DNA of 64,000 nt, taken from positions 62,001 through 126,000 of the forward strand of contig NZ_BMMS01000009.1 in assembly GCF_014646055.1 (NCBI RefSeq), in the 5' to 3' direction. A program made the position numbers and the translations under genes. The stretch is from Wenjunlia tyrosinilytica. GTDB taxonomy: Bacteria; Actinomycetota; Actinomycetes; Streptomycetales; Streptomycetaceae. Below are positions 50,195 to 59,816 of the stretch, piece by piece (position 1 is the first letter of the stretch; every line of letters starts with the position of its first letter). Under the pieces are notes generated by a model. The model saw only the letters and a list, made by a program, of their open reading frames with translations, did not search any database and was not told the DNA's origin.

Positions 50195-50875
50195 ATGGCT
50201 GCCACGCACCCGGCGCACTCCGCGCTCCTCGACCGCTGGAACGAGCTCCTCGGCCGTGCCCGCGGCGGTACGAACCCTACGGACGAGCCCGACGGCGGCG
50301 AGGGCCACGAACCCGCCGCCTACGGTGAGCGCCTGCTCTCCGCCTGGGCCGAGCCGCAGCGCCGCTACCACACCACCGACCATCTGATCGCGGTGCTGGA
50401 CCGCGTGGACGAGCTCGCCGAGTACGCGGCCGACGCCGACGCCGTGCGCCTGGCGGCCTGGTTCCACGACGCCGTCTACCTGCCGGACCGCTCCGAGAAC
50501 GAGGAGCGCAGCGCCCGTCTGGCCGAACGCGCCCTGACCGAAGCGGGTGTCCCGTCCCGGACCGTCGCCGAGGTCGCCCGGCTGGTCCGGCTCACCGCCA
50601 CCCATGACCCGGCGCGGGGCGACCGGGACGGCGAGGTGCTCTGCGACGCCGACCTCGCGGTGCTCGCGGGCGGCCCCCAGGAGTACGCGCGCTACGCGGC
50701 CGCGGTACGGGAGGAGTACGCGTTCGTCCCCGACGACCTCTTCCGCCAGGGCCGCTCCGACGTGCTGCGGCAACTGCTCGGGCTGCCGCGCCTGTTCCGC
50801 ACCACGGCCGGCCACGACCGCTGGGAGGCCAAGGCCCGCCGCAATCTGTCCACGGAGCTGGAACTGCTCGGCTGA
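50195..50875 (+). CDS. HD-domain metal-dependent phosphohydrolase
   Basis: 226 aa from the ATG at 50195. HD signature: EPQRRYHTTDHLIAVLDRV (first His), LAAWFHDAVYLPDRSENEERSA (HD pair) and LVRLTATHDPARGDRDGEVLCDADLAVLAG (terminal Asp). The Y-H-x-x-x-H opening and this spacing match a family of predicted HD phosphohydrolases of about 210-220 residues. The substrate is unknown. It is divergent from cutC across 60 bp. Confidence 0.87.
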   Translation: MAATHPAHSALLDRWNELLGRARGGTNPTDEPDGGEGHEPAAYGERLLSAWAEPQRRYHTTDHLIAVLDRVDELAEYAADADAVRLAAWFHDAVYLPDRSENEERSARLAERALTEAGVPSRTVAEVARLVRLTATHDPARGDRDGEVLCDADLAVLAGGPQEYARYAAAVREEYAFVPDDLFRQGRSDVLRQLLGLPRLFRTTAGHDRWEAKARRNLSTELELLG

Positions 50876-50924
50876 GCCGGTCCGCGCGTCCGCGGCTCGT
50901 TCAGGAGGGATCGATCGGGGACGC

Positions 50925-51194
50925 TCAGGGGAGAGCGCGGTGCTTGGGGCGGCGCAGGCCCGCCTCCGTCAGCCGCCTCAGAAGTTCCTTGCTGCCGACC
51001 TCGATGGCACCGCAGCGCACCGCGTCGGCGTAGCGCTCGGACGGAATGTCGTAGTGGTCGCGCTCGAATGCCCTCGGCGGGCAGCCCGCCAGGGCCGCGA
51101 AGGCATGCAGTTCCTCGAACGAGACATCGCTGACCAGGTGCGACCACAGCCGGCCGTGCCCCGGCCAGGTCGGGGGATCGATGTAGACCGCCAC
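50925..51194 (-). CDS. DUF4031 protein
   Basis: 89 aa, GTG at 51192-51194 with TAGGGCG upstream. AVYIDPPTWPGHGRLWSHLVSDVSFEELHAFAALAGCPPRAFERDHYDIPSERYADAVRCGAIEV is the DUF4031 sequence (conserved Y-I-D-P-P, H-Y-D-I-P). The fold is distantly related to nucleotide or metal-binding domains; function unknown. It lies 6 nt downstream of the next gene on the same strand and is probably co-transcribed. Confidence 0.88.
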   Translation of the reverse strand: MAVYIDPPTWPGHGRLWSHLVSDVSFEELHAFAALAGCPPRAFERDHYDIPSERYADAVRCGAIEVGSKELLRRLTEAGLRRPKHRALP

Positions 51195-51200
51195 GTCGCC

Positions 51201-51569
51201 CTACCCCCGTTCCCCACGCTCGGCGCCGAGCCGTCCCACCGCCGCGACCACGATCGCGTCCCTGCCGCAGACCCAGTGCGGATCCGGGCCCAGCTCGGGC
51301 TCGATCTGCAACGCGTGCGGGTCGCCCTCGTCCTTGTGCAGCGGGCACAGCGGCCACCGGCCGTAGCGTTCCAGCAGGGCGTCCTGGACATCCTGCGCCA
51401 CCAGACCGGCCAGGTACTCGGCGCCCTCCGGCCACTGCTCGACCCACCAGCGCCGATGCGCCACCGCGTCCTCGACCAACGACACCACGGTGGCGTCGTC
51501 GACTTCGCCCGCGGCCAGGTCGCTGAGCACCAGGGCACGGGCCCCGTGCAGGGCGGCTTCCAGATCCAT
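51201..51569 (-). CDS. Small hypothetical protein co-transcribed with DUF4031
   Basis: 122 aa from the ATG at 51567-51569. It is acidic and Trp-containing. The C-terminal part GRWPLCPLHKDEGDPHALQIEPELGPDPHWVCGRD has a C-x2-H ... C arrangement that might hold zinc. TACGTT lies 7 nt before the ATG (leaderless). It is the upstream gene of a two-gene operon with DUF4031. No family name is recalled. Confidence 0.7.
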   Translation of the reverse strand: MDLEAALHGARALVLSDLAAGEVDDATVVSLVEDAVAHRRWWVEQWPEGAEYLAGLVAQDVQDALLERYGRWPLCPLHKDEGDPHALQIEPELGPDPHWVCGRDAIVVAAVGRLGAERGERG

Positions 51570-51604
51570 GCCACCAAACGTAGCGGCAACACCGTTTCCA
51601 AGGG

Positions 51605-51634
51605 TTGACCTGACCCCCGGGACGAAAATACCTT
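51605..51634 (+). promoter_or_regulatory. rpiR-murQ promoter, leaderless
   Basis: TTGACC (51605-51610), an 18-nt spacer and TACCTT (51629-51634) put the start at the ATG (51642). No Shine-Dalgarno sequence is present. Confidence 0.6.
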
Positions 51635-51641
51635 CCAGGCC

Positions 51642-52538
51642 ATGGGTCAGAGCCTGAAGGAAACTTTCGCACCGGCACCCGGAGTGCTGCGGTCCAAGGT
51701 GCGCAGCCTCGCGCCGACCATGACCCGGTCCATGCAAAGGGTCGCCGAGACCGTGGCCGCCGACCCGGCGGGCTGCGCCCAGCTCACGGTCACCGCGCTG
51801 GCCCATCGCACGGGCACCAGCGAGGCCACGGTCGTGCGCACCGCGCGCACCCTCGGCTACCCGGGCTACCGGGATCTGCGCCTGGCGCTCGCCGCGCTCG
51901 CCGCACAGCAGGAGGCCGGAACCACGCCGTCGGTAACCGCCGACATCACCGTCGACGACCCGCTGCCCGAAGTGATCGCCAAGCTGGCCCAGGAGGAGCG
52001 GCTGTGCCTGTCGGACACGGCCGCCCAGCTCGACACCACCCAGCTCGAGGCCGCCGTCACCGCGCTCGCCACGGCCGGGCGCGTCGACATCTACGGCATC
52101 GCGGCCTCCGCCCTCGTGGGGCAGGACCTGGCGCAGAAACTGCTGCGCATAGGCATGCTCGCGCACGCCCACTCCGATCCGCATCTCGCCGTCACCAACG
52201 CGGTCCAGCTGCGGCAGAGCGATGTCGCCATCGGTGTCTCGCACTCGGGGAGCACCGTCGACGTCATCGAGCCGCTGAGGGTGGCGTTCGACCGCGGAGC
52301 CACCACGATCGGCATCACCAGCCGTCCGGACGCGCCCATCGCCCAGTACTCCGATCTGGTGCTGACCACGGCGGCCGGGCGCGAGAGTGAGCTGCGCCCC
52401 GCGGCCATGTCGAGCCGCACCAGCCAACTCCTCGTGGTGGACTGCCTTTTCATCGGCGTCGCGCAGCGCACCTACGACACCGCGGCGCCCGCGCTCTCCG
52501 CCTCGTACGAGGCCCTGACCCACCGCCACCGACTGTGA
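51642..52538 (+). CDS. MurR/RpiR-family transcriptional regulator
   Basis: 298 aa. An N-terminal HTH_6 domain (about 20-95: SLAPTMTRSMQRVAETVAADPAGCAQLTVTALAHRTGTSEATVVRTARTLGYPGYRDLRLAL) and a C-terminal SIS sugar-phosphate-binding domain (about 125-285: GRVDIYGIAASALVGQDLAQKLLRIGM, DVAIGVSHSGSTVDVIEPL). The S-x-S-G-x-T loop binds the phosphorylated sugar. Its place 12 nt before murQ indicates that it controls MurNAc-6-phosphate catabolism. Confidence 0.92.
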   Translation: MGQSLKETFAPAPGVLRSKVRSLAPTMTRSMQRVAETVAADPAGCAQLTVTALAHRTGTSEATVVRTARTLGYPGYRDLRLALAALAAQQEAGTTPSVTADITVDDPLPEVIAKLAQEERLCLSDTAAQLDTTQLEAAVTALATAGRVDIYGIAASALVGQDLAQKLLRIGMLAHAHSDPHLAVTNAVQLRQSDVAIGVSHSGSTVDVIEPLRVAFDRGATTIGITSRPDAPIAQYSDLVLTTAAGRESELRPAAMSSRTSQLLVVDCLFIGVAQRTYDTAAPALSASYEALTHRHRL

Positions 52539-52550
52539 GACAAGCCCCTG

Positions 52551-53486
52551 ATGACTGACGAACTCCCCAAGCTGCGCCGCCAGCTCGACTCCCTCACCAC
52601 GGAGGCCCACCGCACCGACCTCGCGGACATCGACCAGCTGCCCACGCTGGAGATCGCCAGGGTGATGAACGGTGAGGACGCGGGCGTCGCCTCCGCGGTC
52701 GCCGCGCAGCTCCCGCGGATCAGTTCCGCCATCGACGCCATCGCCGAGCGGATGGCCGCGGGCGGACGGCTGGTCTACGCGGGAGCGGGCACGGCCGGTC
52801 GGCTCGGGGTGCTCGACGCGAGCGAGTGCCCGCCGACGTTCAACACCGCGCCGGGAGAGGTCGTCGGCCTCATCGCGGGAGGCCCGGCCGCGATGGTCGC
52901 CTCGGTGGAGGGAGCCGAGGACCGTGCCGACCTGGCCGCGGCCGACCTCGACGAGCTCAAGCTCAACCCGGACGACACGGTTGTGGGCATCTCCGCCTCC
53001 GGCCGCACCCCGTACGCCGTCGGAGCGGTCGAGCACGGCCGCGCGCTCGGCGCCCTGACGGTGGGTCTGTCCTGCAACGCGGGCTCCGCCCTGGCGGCGG
53101 CCGCGGACCACGGCATCGAGGTGGTGGTGGGGCCCGAGCTGCTGGCCGGCTCCACGCGGCTGAAGGCCGGGACCGCCCAGAAACTCGTCCTGAACATGAT
53201 CTCGACCATCACCATGATCCGGCTGGGCAAGACCTACGGAAACCTCATGGTCGACGTCCGCGCCTCCAACGAGAAGCTGCGCGCCCGTTCGCGCCGCATC
53301 GTCGCCCTGGCCACCGGGGCCGGGGACGCGGAGATCGAGGAGGCGCTGACGGCGACGGACGGCGAGGTCAAGCAGGCGATCCTGGTGGTCCTCGGGAGCG
53401 TCGGCGCTCCGACGGCCGCCGCACTGCTCGCGCGAAGCAGGGGGCATCTGCGCCCGGCGCTGCGGGAGGCGTTGGGCAAGGGCTGA
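52551..53486 (+). CDS. murQ: N-acetylmuramic acid 6-phosphate etherase
   Basis: 311 aa. It cleaves the lactyl ether of MurNAc-6-P to GlcNAc-6-P plus D-lactate in peptidoglycan recycling. Landmarks: LTTEAHRTDLADIDQLPTLEIARVMNGEDAGVASAV, GGRLVYAGAGTAGRLGVLDASECPPTFNTAPGEVVGLIAGG (catalytic Glu region) and TVVGISASGRTPYAVGA. The conserved KAGTAQKLVLNMISTITMIRLGKTYGNLMVDVRASNEKLRARSRRI follows. It is a full-length family member, co-operonic with the RpiR regulator. Confidence 0.95.
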   Translation: MTDELPKLRRQLDSLTTEAHRTDLADIDQLPTLEIARVMNGEDAGVASAVAAQLPRISSAIDAIAERMAAGGRLVYAGAGTAGRLGVLDASECPPTFNTAPGEVVGLIAGGPAAMVASVEGAEDRADLAAADLDELKLNPDDTVVGISASGRTPYAVGAVEHGRALGALTVGLSCNAGSALAAAADHGIEVVVGPELLAGSTRLKAGTAQKLVLNMISTITMIRLGKTYGNLMVDVRASNEKLRARSRRIVALATGAGDAEIEEALTATDGEVKQAILVVLGSVGAPTAAALLARSRGHLRPALREALGKG

Positions 53487-53526
53487 CTTTGCGGCCGACG
53501 CGGAGACCGACGCGAAGACCGCGAAG

Positions 53527-53600
53527 TGGAAGCCACGTGGAAGAAGGCGCGGACGCCGACGTGGAAGCCGAGGCGGACGCCGACGTGGAAGAGGGCGGTG
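53527..53600. repeat. Short degenerate repeats in the murQ-groEL gap
   Basis: GGACGCCGACGTGGAAG occurs at 53551 and 53575 (24-bp period), preceded by GAAGTGGAAGCCACGTGGAAG. No ORF is implied. Confidence 0.5.
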
Positions 53601-53610
53601 CGGGAAATGC

Positions 53611-53647
53611 CCGAGGACGGCACCCCCGGTGGGGATGCCGCCCTCGG
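53611..53647. terminator. Terminator between convergent murQ and groEL
   Basis: CCGAGGACGGCACCCC pairs with GGGGATGCCGCCCTCGG around a CGGT loop (two mismatches), 29 bp beyond the groEL stop on the minus strand. It probably serves both genes. Confidence 0.65.
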
Positions 53648-53676
53648 TCCGGTCCTGCGAACCTCTGATCGAAGGA

Positions 53677-55465
<1,789 letters not shown>

Positions 55466-55487
55466 GCCCCCTGCGAGTGCAAGCCAA

Positions 55488-55960
55488 GGAAGGGGAAGCT
55501 TCACGGGTTCCCTACCCACGATCGAGCCCGCTCCCCCGTCGCAGCGCCCTCCGCTGGGGCAGAGGGAGGGGCGACGGGCGGGCGCAAGCCAGTCAGGGGT
55601 TGGTCAAGTCTTGCGGCCAGCCACCATCAAGCCCCACTCCCGTCGCAGCGCCCTCCGCTGGGGCGGAGGGAGGGGCGACGGGCGGGCGCAAGCCAGTCAA
55701 GGGTTGGTCAAGTCCTGCGGCCAGCCACCATCAAGCCCCACTCCCGTCGCAGCGCCCTCCGCTGGGGCGGAGGGTGGGGCAACGGGCGGGCGCAAGCCAG
55801 TCAAGGGTTGGTCAAGCCCTGCGGCCAGCCACCATCAAGCCCCACTCCCGTCGCAGCGCCCTCCGCTGGGGCGGAGGGAGGGGCGACGGGCGGGCGCAAG
55901 CCAAGGAAGGGGAAGCTTCACGGGTTCCCCACCCACGATCGAGCCCGCTCCCCCGTCGCA
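55488..55960. repeat. 104-bp hairpin repeat array upstream of groEL
   Basis: The landmark GTCGCAGCGCCCTCCGC recurs at intervals of 104, 104, 104 and 105 bp (GCAGCG at 55541, 55645, 55749, 55853, 55958). The first four units each contain a strong stem: CCCGTCGC...GCGACGGG enclosing CCCTCCGC...GCGGAGGG. Units 1-2, 2-3 and 3-4 are joined by one spacer type (GTCAAGGGTTGGTCAAG, CAGCCACCATCAAGCCCCAC). A different spacer (AAGGAAGGGGAAGCTTCACG, CCCACGATCGAGCCCGCTC) flanks the array on both sides. The last, partial unit runs into the csp terminator. Confidence 0.92.
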
Positions 55961-55994
55961 GCGCCCTCCGCGGCGCCCTCCGCCTCCGCGCGGC

Positions 55995-56029
55995 GAAGGG
56001 CCCGCACTCCGGTGGAGTGCGGGCCCTTC
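55995..56029 (-). terminator. Perfect 16-bp terminator of the cold-shock gene
   Basis: GAAGGGCCCGCACTCC (55995-56010) pairs exactly with GGAGTGCGGGCCCTTC (56014-56029) around a 3-nt loop. It lies 124 bp past the csp stop and separates it from the repeat array. Confidence 0.88.
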
Positions 56030-56152
56030 ACTGAGAAGACCGTTGTTGCCGTTCCCCGTACCAGTGATCCCCTGACGCCGCGCACGGGACCGTGCGCCGG
56101 CGCCTGCCCTGAATCCTGTGGAGATCCTGCGGCGCTGCGGAGCCCGGAAGGC

Positions 56153-56356
56153 TCAGCCGGTCACGCGGACCATGTCCGCCTGCGGCCCCTTCTGGCCCTG
56201 CGAGATCTCGAACTCGACCCGCTGGCCTTCTTCCAGGGTGCGGTAGCCGTCCATCTGGATCGCGCTGTAGTGGACGAACACGTCCGCACCACCGTCGACC
56301 GCGATGAAGCCGTACCCCTTCTCCGCGTTGAACCATTTGACGGTGCCCTGAGCCAT
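56153..56356 (-). CDS. Cold shock protein
   Basis: 67 aa from the ATG at 56354-56356 (GGGGAG upstream). A single cold-shock domain: [30 protein letters not shown] with RNP1 KGYGFI and RNP2 VFVHYS, and [30 protein letters not shown]. It is a major CspA-type RNA chaperone. Its mRNA has a leader of about 84 nt (promoter at 56447-56474), as is usual for cold-induced csp genes. Confidence 0.95.
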   Translation of the reverse strand: MAQGTVKWFNAEKGYGFIAVDGGADVFVHYSAIQMDGYRTLEEGQRVEFEISQGQKGPQADMVRVTG

Positions 56357-56446
56357 TCCTAACTCCCCTATTGCTGGCCCTTTCACGGATCAGCACTCCG
56401 CGGATCCGGGTCGTCTCGTTTCATCGGAACGGGCCGACCGCCGCTG

Positions 56447-56474
56447 AATGTATCCGCACAGATGCCCTCTGCAA
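56447..56474 (-). promoter_or_regulatory. Promoter of the cold shock gene
   Basis: On the minus strand a -35 TTGCAG (56469-56474), a 16-nt spacer and a -10 TACATT (56447-56452) predict a start near 56440 and an 84-nt 5' UTR. The surrounding 56360-56620 is markedly AT-richer than the rest of the window. Confidence 0.55.
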
Positions 56475-56813
56475 CAGGTCAATCGGACGAGAATTCCCGA
56501 GCGGTTCGAACGGGAATATTGCAGCAAATGCAATCAAATGCGGTCAACTCGGACCAGGCATAAGGGATTCGACTGACAATTCGCTTCGCCAGTTCGAGCG
56601 TAAGTTGACGTACGAGTCATACGCCCGTAGCAAGCGTCCTGCCCCGCACCGCACTTGGGAGTGCGGCAATGTGCTCCGCGGGGTTTGAAGGGTGGTGCGG
56701 CGGTACAGGAACTCAGTGCGGATGTGCTGTGCCTGTCCGGGGCGGAGCGCATCTTTTGTCGCGCGCCCACCGCCGTGGGCAACTCTACCGCGCCTCAAAA
56801 GGTGAACGTGCAA
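56475..56813. other. AT-rich intergenic region, no gene supported
   Basis: About 340 bp between the csp promoter and the metO terminator. It contains a CGCACTTGGGAGTGCG hairpin (about 56649-56664). Short open frames on the minus strand lack an SD or a leaderless -10. It may hold a second csp promoter. Confidence 0.4.
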
Positions 56814-56848
56814 CCGCCCCGCCCGCCCCTTAAGGGCGAACGGGGCGG
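56814..56848 (-). terminator. Terminator of the metM-metO operon
   Basis: CCGCCCCG (56814-56821) pairs with CGGGGCGG (56841-56848), with an inner CGCCC/GGGCG stem and a CTTAA loop, 77 bp past the metO stop. Confidence 0.75.
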
Positions 56849-56924
56849 CAGGGCTCTTGTCGGACCGTTACCGGCCGGCAGTCCAGCAGATGCCGAGCTC
56901 CCGCACAGGAGGCATCGAGCAGGA

Positions 56925-57203
56925 TCAGCAGCCGCCCGCGACCGCGGGAATGATCGAGACTCCGGCGCCGTCGGGAGTGGGCGTGTCCAGCCCCTCCGCA
57001 AAACGAACGTCGTCATCGTTCACATACACATTCACAAAGCGGCGAAGCTTTCCCGTGTCGTCCAGCACCCGCGCGCTGATACCCGCGTGATTGGACTCCA
57101 GGTTCGCGATGACCTCCGCGAGGGTCGCCCCCTCCGCCTTCACCTCGGCCTGACCGCCGGTGTACGTGCGGAGGATCGTCGGAATGCGGACGCTGACGCT
57201 CAT
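56925..57203 (-). CDS. metO: MetO-type sulfur carrier protein (MoaD/ThiS fold) ending in Gly-Gly-Cys
   Basis: 92 aa. A ubiquitin-like sulfur carrier: SVSVRIPTILRTYTGGQAEVKAEGATLAEVIANLESNHAGISARVLDD and the C-terminal GAGVSIIPAVAGGC. The Gly-Gly is the thiocarboxylation site, but here one extra Cys follows it (TGC codon at 56928-56930, then TGA), so a protease must remove the Cys first. It overlaps the upstream metM by ATGA. In the published Streptomyces pathway, MetO thiocarboxylate donates sulfur to MetM for homocysteine synthesis; the mycobacterial homologue CysO serves cysteine synthesis. Assignment to MetO rests on the operon with metM. Confidence 0.87.
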   Translation of the reverse strand: MSVSVRIPTILRTYTGGQAEVKAEGATLAEVIANLESNHAGISARVLDDTGKLRRFVNVYVNDDDVRFAEGLDTPTPDGAGVSIIPAVAGGC

Positions 57204-58489
57204 GCGAGGCCTGCCTCTCGGAAGGAATCCAGGTTCGGGCGGATGGTCGCGGACAGACCCGTCGTCGGGGCGACCGCGTCGAGGGTCTTGAGGCCGTCAC
57301 CGGTGTTGAGGACCACGGTCTCGGCCGCGGGGTCCAGCTTGCCCTCGGACAGCAGCTTGCGCAGCACGCCGACGGTCACCCCGCCGGCGGTCTCGGCGAA
57401 GATTCCCTCGGTCCGGGCGAGCAGCTTGATCGCGTCGACGACCTCCGCGTCGGAGACGTCCTCGACCGCGCCGCCGGTGCGGCGGGCGATGTCGAGCACA
57501 TAGGGGCCGTCCGCCGGATTCCCGATGGCGAGCGACTTGGCGATCGTGTCCGGCTTCACCGGGCGGACCACGTCGTGACCGGCCTTGTAGGCGGCGGAGA
57601 CGGGCGAGCACCCGGTGGCCTGGGCACCGAAGATCTTGTAGGGCTTGTCCTCGACGAGACCGAGGGCGATGAGCTCCTTGAGCCCCTTGTCGATCTTGGT
57701 GAGCTGCGAGCCGGAGGCGATGGGGACGACGATCTGGTCCGGCAGCTTCCAGCCGAGCTGCTCGCAGATCTCGTACGCGAGCGTCTTGGAGCCCTCGCCG
57801 TAGTACGGGCGCAGGTTCACATTCACAAAGCCCCAGCCCTCGCCCAGCGGGTCGCCGATGAGCTCGGAGCAGAAGCGGTTGACGTCGTCGTAGGTGCCCT
57901 CGATGCCGACGAGCTCACCGCCGTAGACGGCGGCCATGACGACCTTTCCCGCCTCAAGGTCGTGCGGGATGAACACGCACGAACGCAATCCCGCCCGCGC
58001 GGCGGCGGCACCGACGGCACCCGCCAGATTCCCCGTCGAGGAGCAGGACAAGGTGGTGTAGCCGAAGGTGCGGGCCGCCTCCAGGGCGATGGCCACGACC
58101 CGGTCCTTGAACGAGTGCGTCGGATTCCCGGAGTCATCCTTGATGTGCAGGCCGCCGGTGACGCCGAGCTCGCGGGCGAGGTTGTCGGCCTTGACCAGCT
58201 TGGTCCAGCCGGGGTTCAGATTCGGCTTGCTCGCCACGTCGGCCGGGACGGGCAGCAGCGGGGCGTACCGCCAGATGTTCGCCGGGCCCGCCTCGATCCG
58301 CCGGCGCAGGGCCTCGGGGTCACCGGTGGGCAGCTCGTAGGCGACCTCCAGCGGCCCGAAACAGATCTCGCACGCGAAGACCGGGCCGAGTGGGAAGCGC
58401 TCGCCGCACTCGCGGCAGGACAGCGCGGCGGCGGGGCCGAAGGCGGCGGGGGCGGTGGTGTCGTGCTCAGTGATGGTTGGCGTAGCCAA
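57200..58489 (-). CDS. metM: MetM: threonine-synthase-like homocysteine synthase
   Basis: 429 aa, TTG at 58487-58489 with GAGGAGAGAGG upstream. A PLP fold-type II enzyme with an N-terminal four-Cys zinc ribbon (LSCRECGERFPLGPVFACEICFG). The PLP lysine is in DDSGNPTHSFKDRV, and the phosphate loop is in SCSSTGNLAGAVGAAAA. It would routinely be named threonine synthase (ThrC). The coupled sulfur-carrier gene and a SAM riboswitch point instead to the Streptomyces MetM, which converts O-phosphohomoserine plus MetO-thiocarboxylate to homocysteine. Residual threonine synthase activity is possible; the main thrC should lie elsewhere with thrB. No thrB is adjacent. Confidence 0.82.
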   Translation of the reverse strand: MATPTITEHDTTAPAAFGPAAALSCRECGERFPLGPVFACEICFGPLEVAYELPTGDPEALRRRIEAGPANIWRYAPLLPVPADVASKPNLNPGWTKLVKADNLARELGVTGGLHIKDDSGNPTHSFKDRVVAIALEAARTFGYTTLSCSSTGNLAGAVGAAAARAGLRSCVFIPHDLEAGKVVMAAVYGGELVGIEGTYDDVNRFCSELIGDPLGEGWGFVNVNLRPYYGEGSKTLAYEICEQLGWKLPDQIVVPIASGSQLTKIDKGLKELIALGLVEDKPYKIFGAQATGCSPVSAAYKAGHDVVRPVKPDTIAKSLAIGNPADGPYVLDIARRTGGAVEDVSDAEVVDAIKLLARTEGIFAETAGGVTVGVLRKLLSEGKLDPAAETVVLNTGDGLKTLDAVAPTTGLSATIRPNLDSFREAGLA

Positions 58490-58504
58490 AGCGAGGCCTC
58501 TCTC

Positions 58505-58643
58505 CTCATCTTCCCCGGGCGTGTTTCGCCGCAGGACGGACTTGGCACCTTCCCCGCCGGGGCCTCGCGCTGTTCGCTTGCGAGAACCGGCTGGAGGGTT
58601 GCCGGGGCTTCAACGGGCCGTTCCCTCTGCCCCTCTGGATGAG
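58505..58643 (-). promoter_or_regulatory. SAM riboswitch (S-box-type) in the metM leader
   Basis: On the minus strand the leader shows the SAM aptamer core: CTCATCCAGAGGGGCAGAGG (P1 and kink-turn), AACGGCCCGTTGAAGCCCCG and GGCAACC, later GGAAGGTGCCAAGTCC, closing with GATGAG, which pairs with CTCATC (P1). The Shine-Dalgarno GAGGAGAGAGG follows the 3' P1 strand immediately, so SAM binding most likely blocks translation. S-box versus the related SAM-IV subclass cannot be settled by eye. Confidence 0.85.
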
Positions 58644-58823
58644 CGGTATGACGCCCGGTCGTACGGACGTGTTTGTCGCGCGGGACCACCGGCATGCGAT
58701 GGTCGTGGCGCTTGTTCAAGACTGTAACCGACAGGTCGGACACCGGTCACCGGCGTCCGTACCGCGAGATGGACCCCCCATCCGTCGAGATGGGCACCCA
58801 TCCGTGACGACAGGAGCCGGCAC
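58644..58823. other. Divergent promoter region of metM and gpgS
   Basis: It contains promoters for both strands. A minus-strand TTGAAC (about 58713-58718) may be the metM -35. No ORF is supported. Confidence 0.4.
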
Positions 58824-59816
58824 GTGCTTGACGAGGTGGACCGCTGGCTGCGGCGGCGGTCCTGGGCGGCCGGGGACCGGGATCCGGACCGGCTGGTGGC
58901 CGCGAAGGGCGCGGCAGGGGCCGGGGGGACGATCAGCGTGGTGCTGCCCGCCCTCGACGAGGAGCCCACGGTCGGTGAGATCGTCTCGGTGATCCGCCGC
59001 GACCTCGTGGAGGCGGTCCCGCTCGTCGACGAGATCGTGGTCGTCGACTCCGGCTCGACCGACCGCACGGGTGAGGTGGCCGCCCGGGCCGGCGCCCGTG
59101 TGGTGCACCGCGACGACATACTGCCGCGGGTGCCCTCCGTGCCAGGCAAGGGCGAGGTGCTGTGGCGCTCGCTGCTGGAGACGCGCGGCGAGATCGTGTG
59201 CTTCATCGACGCCGACCTGCGTGAATTCGAATCGGGCTTTGTCTCGGGGATCGTCGGCCCCCTGCTGACCGAGCCCGACGTGGACTTCGTCAAGGCGATG
59301 TACGACCGGCCGCTGGAGACCGGTGACGCGGTCGTGCCCGCGGGCGGCGGCCGGGTCACCGAGCTGGTGGCCCGTCCCCTGCTGAATCTGCACTGGCCCC
59401 TGCTGGCCGGGTTCGTCCAGCCGCTGGGCGGGGAGTACGCGGCCCGCCGCTCGCTGCTGGAGCGGCTGCACTTCCCGTGCGGCTACGGCGTGGAGCTGGG
59501 GCTGCTGGTGGACGCGCTGGAGACCGTCGGCCTCGACGCGCTGGCGCAGGTGGACGTGGGGGTGCGCCACCACCGCCACCAGGACGGACAGGCCCTGGGG
59601 CGGATGGCGGCGACGATCTACCGCACGGCGCTGGAGCGGCTGGCCCGCACCCACCGGCTCAAGGCCGAGGACGATCTGCTCTCCCCCCTGCTGACGCAGT
59701 TCGACCGCGTGCCCGGCAATGGCTTCGTTCCGCACACCCACCGGGTGATGGCCGAGGAGCGGCCGCCGATGCTCTCCGTGCCCGAGTACCGGTGGCTACG
59801 CGGTGAGCGCGGCTAG
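58824..59816 (+). CDS. gpgS: Glucosyl-3-phosphoglycerate synthase
   Basis: 330 aa, GTG at 58824 behind CAGGAG. A GT-A fold retaining glycosyltransferase (family GT81) that joins a nucleotide-glucose to 3-phosphoglycerate, the first step of glucosylglycerate or methylglucose lipopolysaccharide synthesis. Signatures: ISVVLPALDEEPTVGEIVSVIRRDL, EIVVVDSGSTDRTGEVA, VCFIDADLREFESGFV with the metal-binding DADL, KAMYDRPLETGD, VARPLLNLHWPLLAGFVQPLGGEYAARRSLLERLHFPCGYGVELGLLVDAL. Its 3' end overlaps the convergent otsA by 21 bp. Confidence 0.92.
   Translation: MLDEVDRWLRRRSWAAGDRDPDRLVAAKGAAGAGGTISVVLPALDEEPTVGEIVSVIRRDLVEAVPLVDEIVVVDSGSTDRTGEVAARAGARVVHRDDILPRVPSVPGKGEVLWRSLLETRGEIVCFIDADLREFESGFVSGIVGPLLTEPDVDFVKAMYDRPLETGDAVVPAGGGRVTELVARPLLNLHWPLLAGFVQPLGGEYAARRSLLERLHFPCGYGVELGLLVDALETVGLDALAQVDVGVRHHRHQDGQALGRMAATIYRTALERLARTHRLKAEDDLLSPLLTQFDRVPGNGFVPHTHRVMAEERPPMLSVPEYRWLRGERG

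Noticed and set aside
55488-55960. CRISPR array
   Set aside because: Units are 104 bp with conserved spacers and internal stems, not 24-37 bp repeats with unique spacers; no cas genes.
56534-56813. Small minus-strand ORFs between csp and metO
   Set aside because: No initiation signal; the region is AT-rich and better explained as promoter and terminator DNA.
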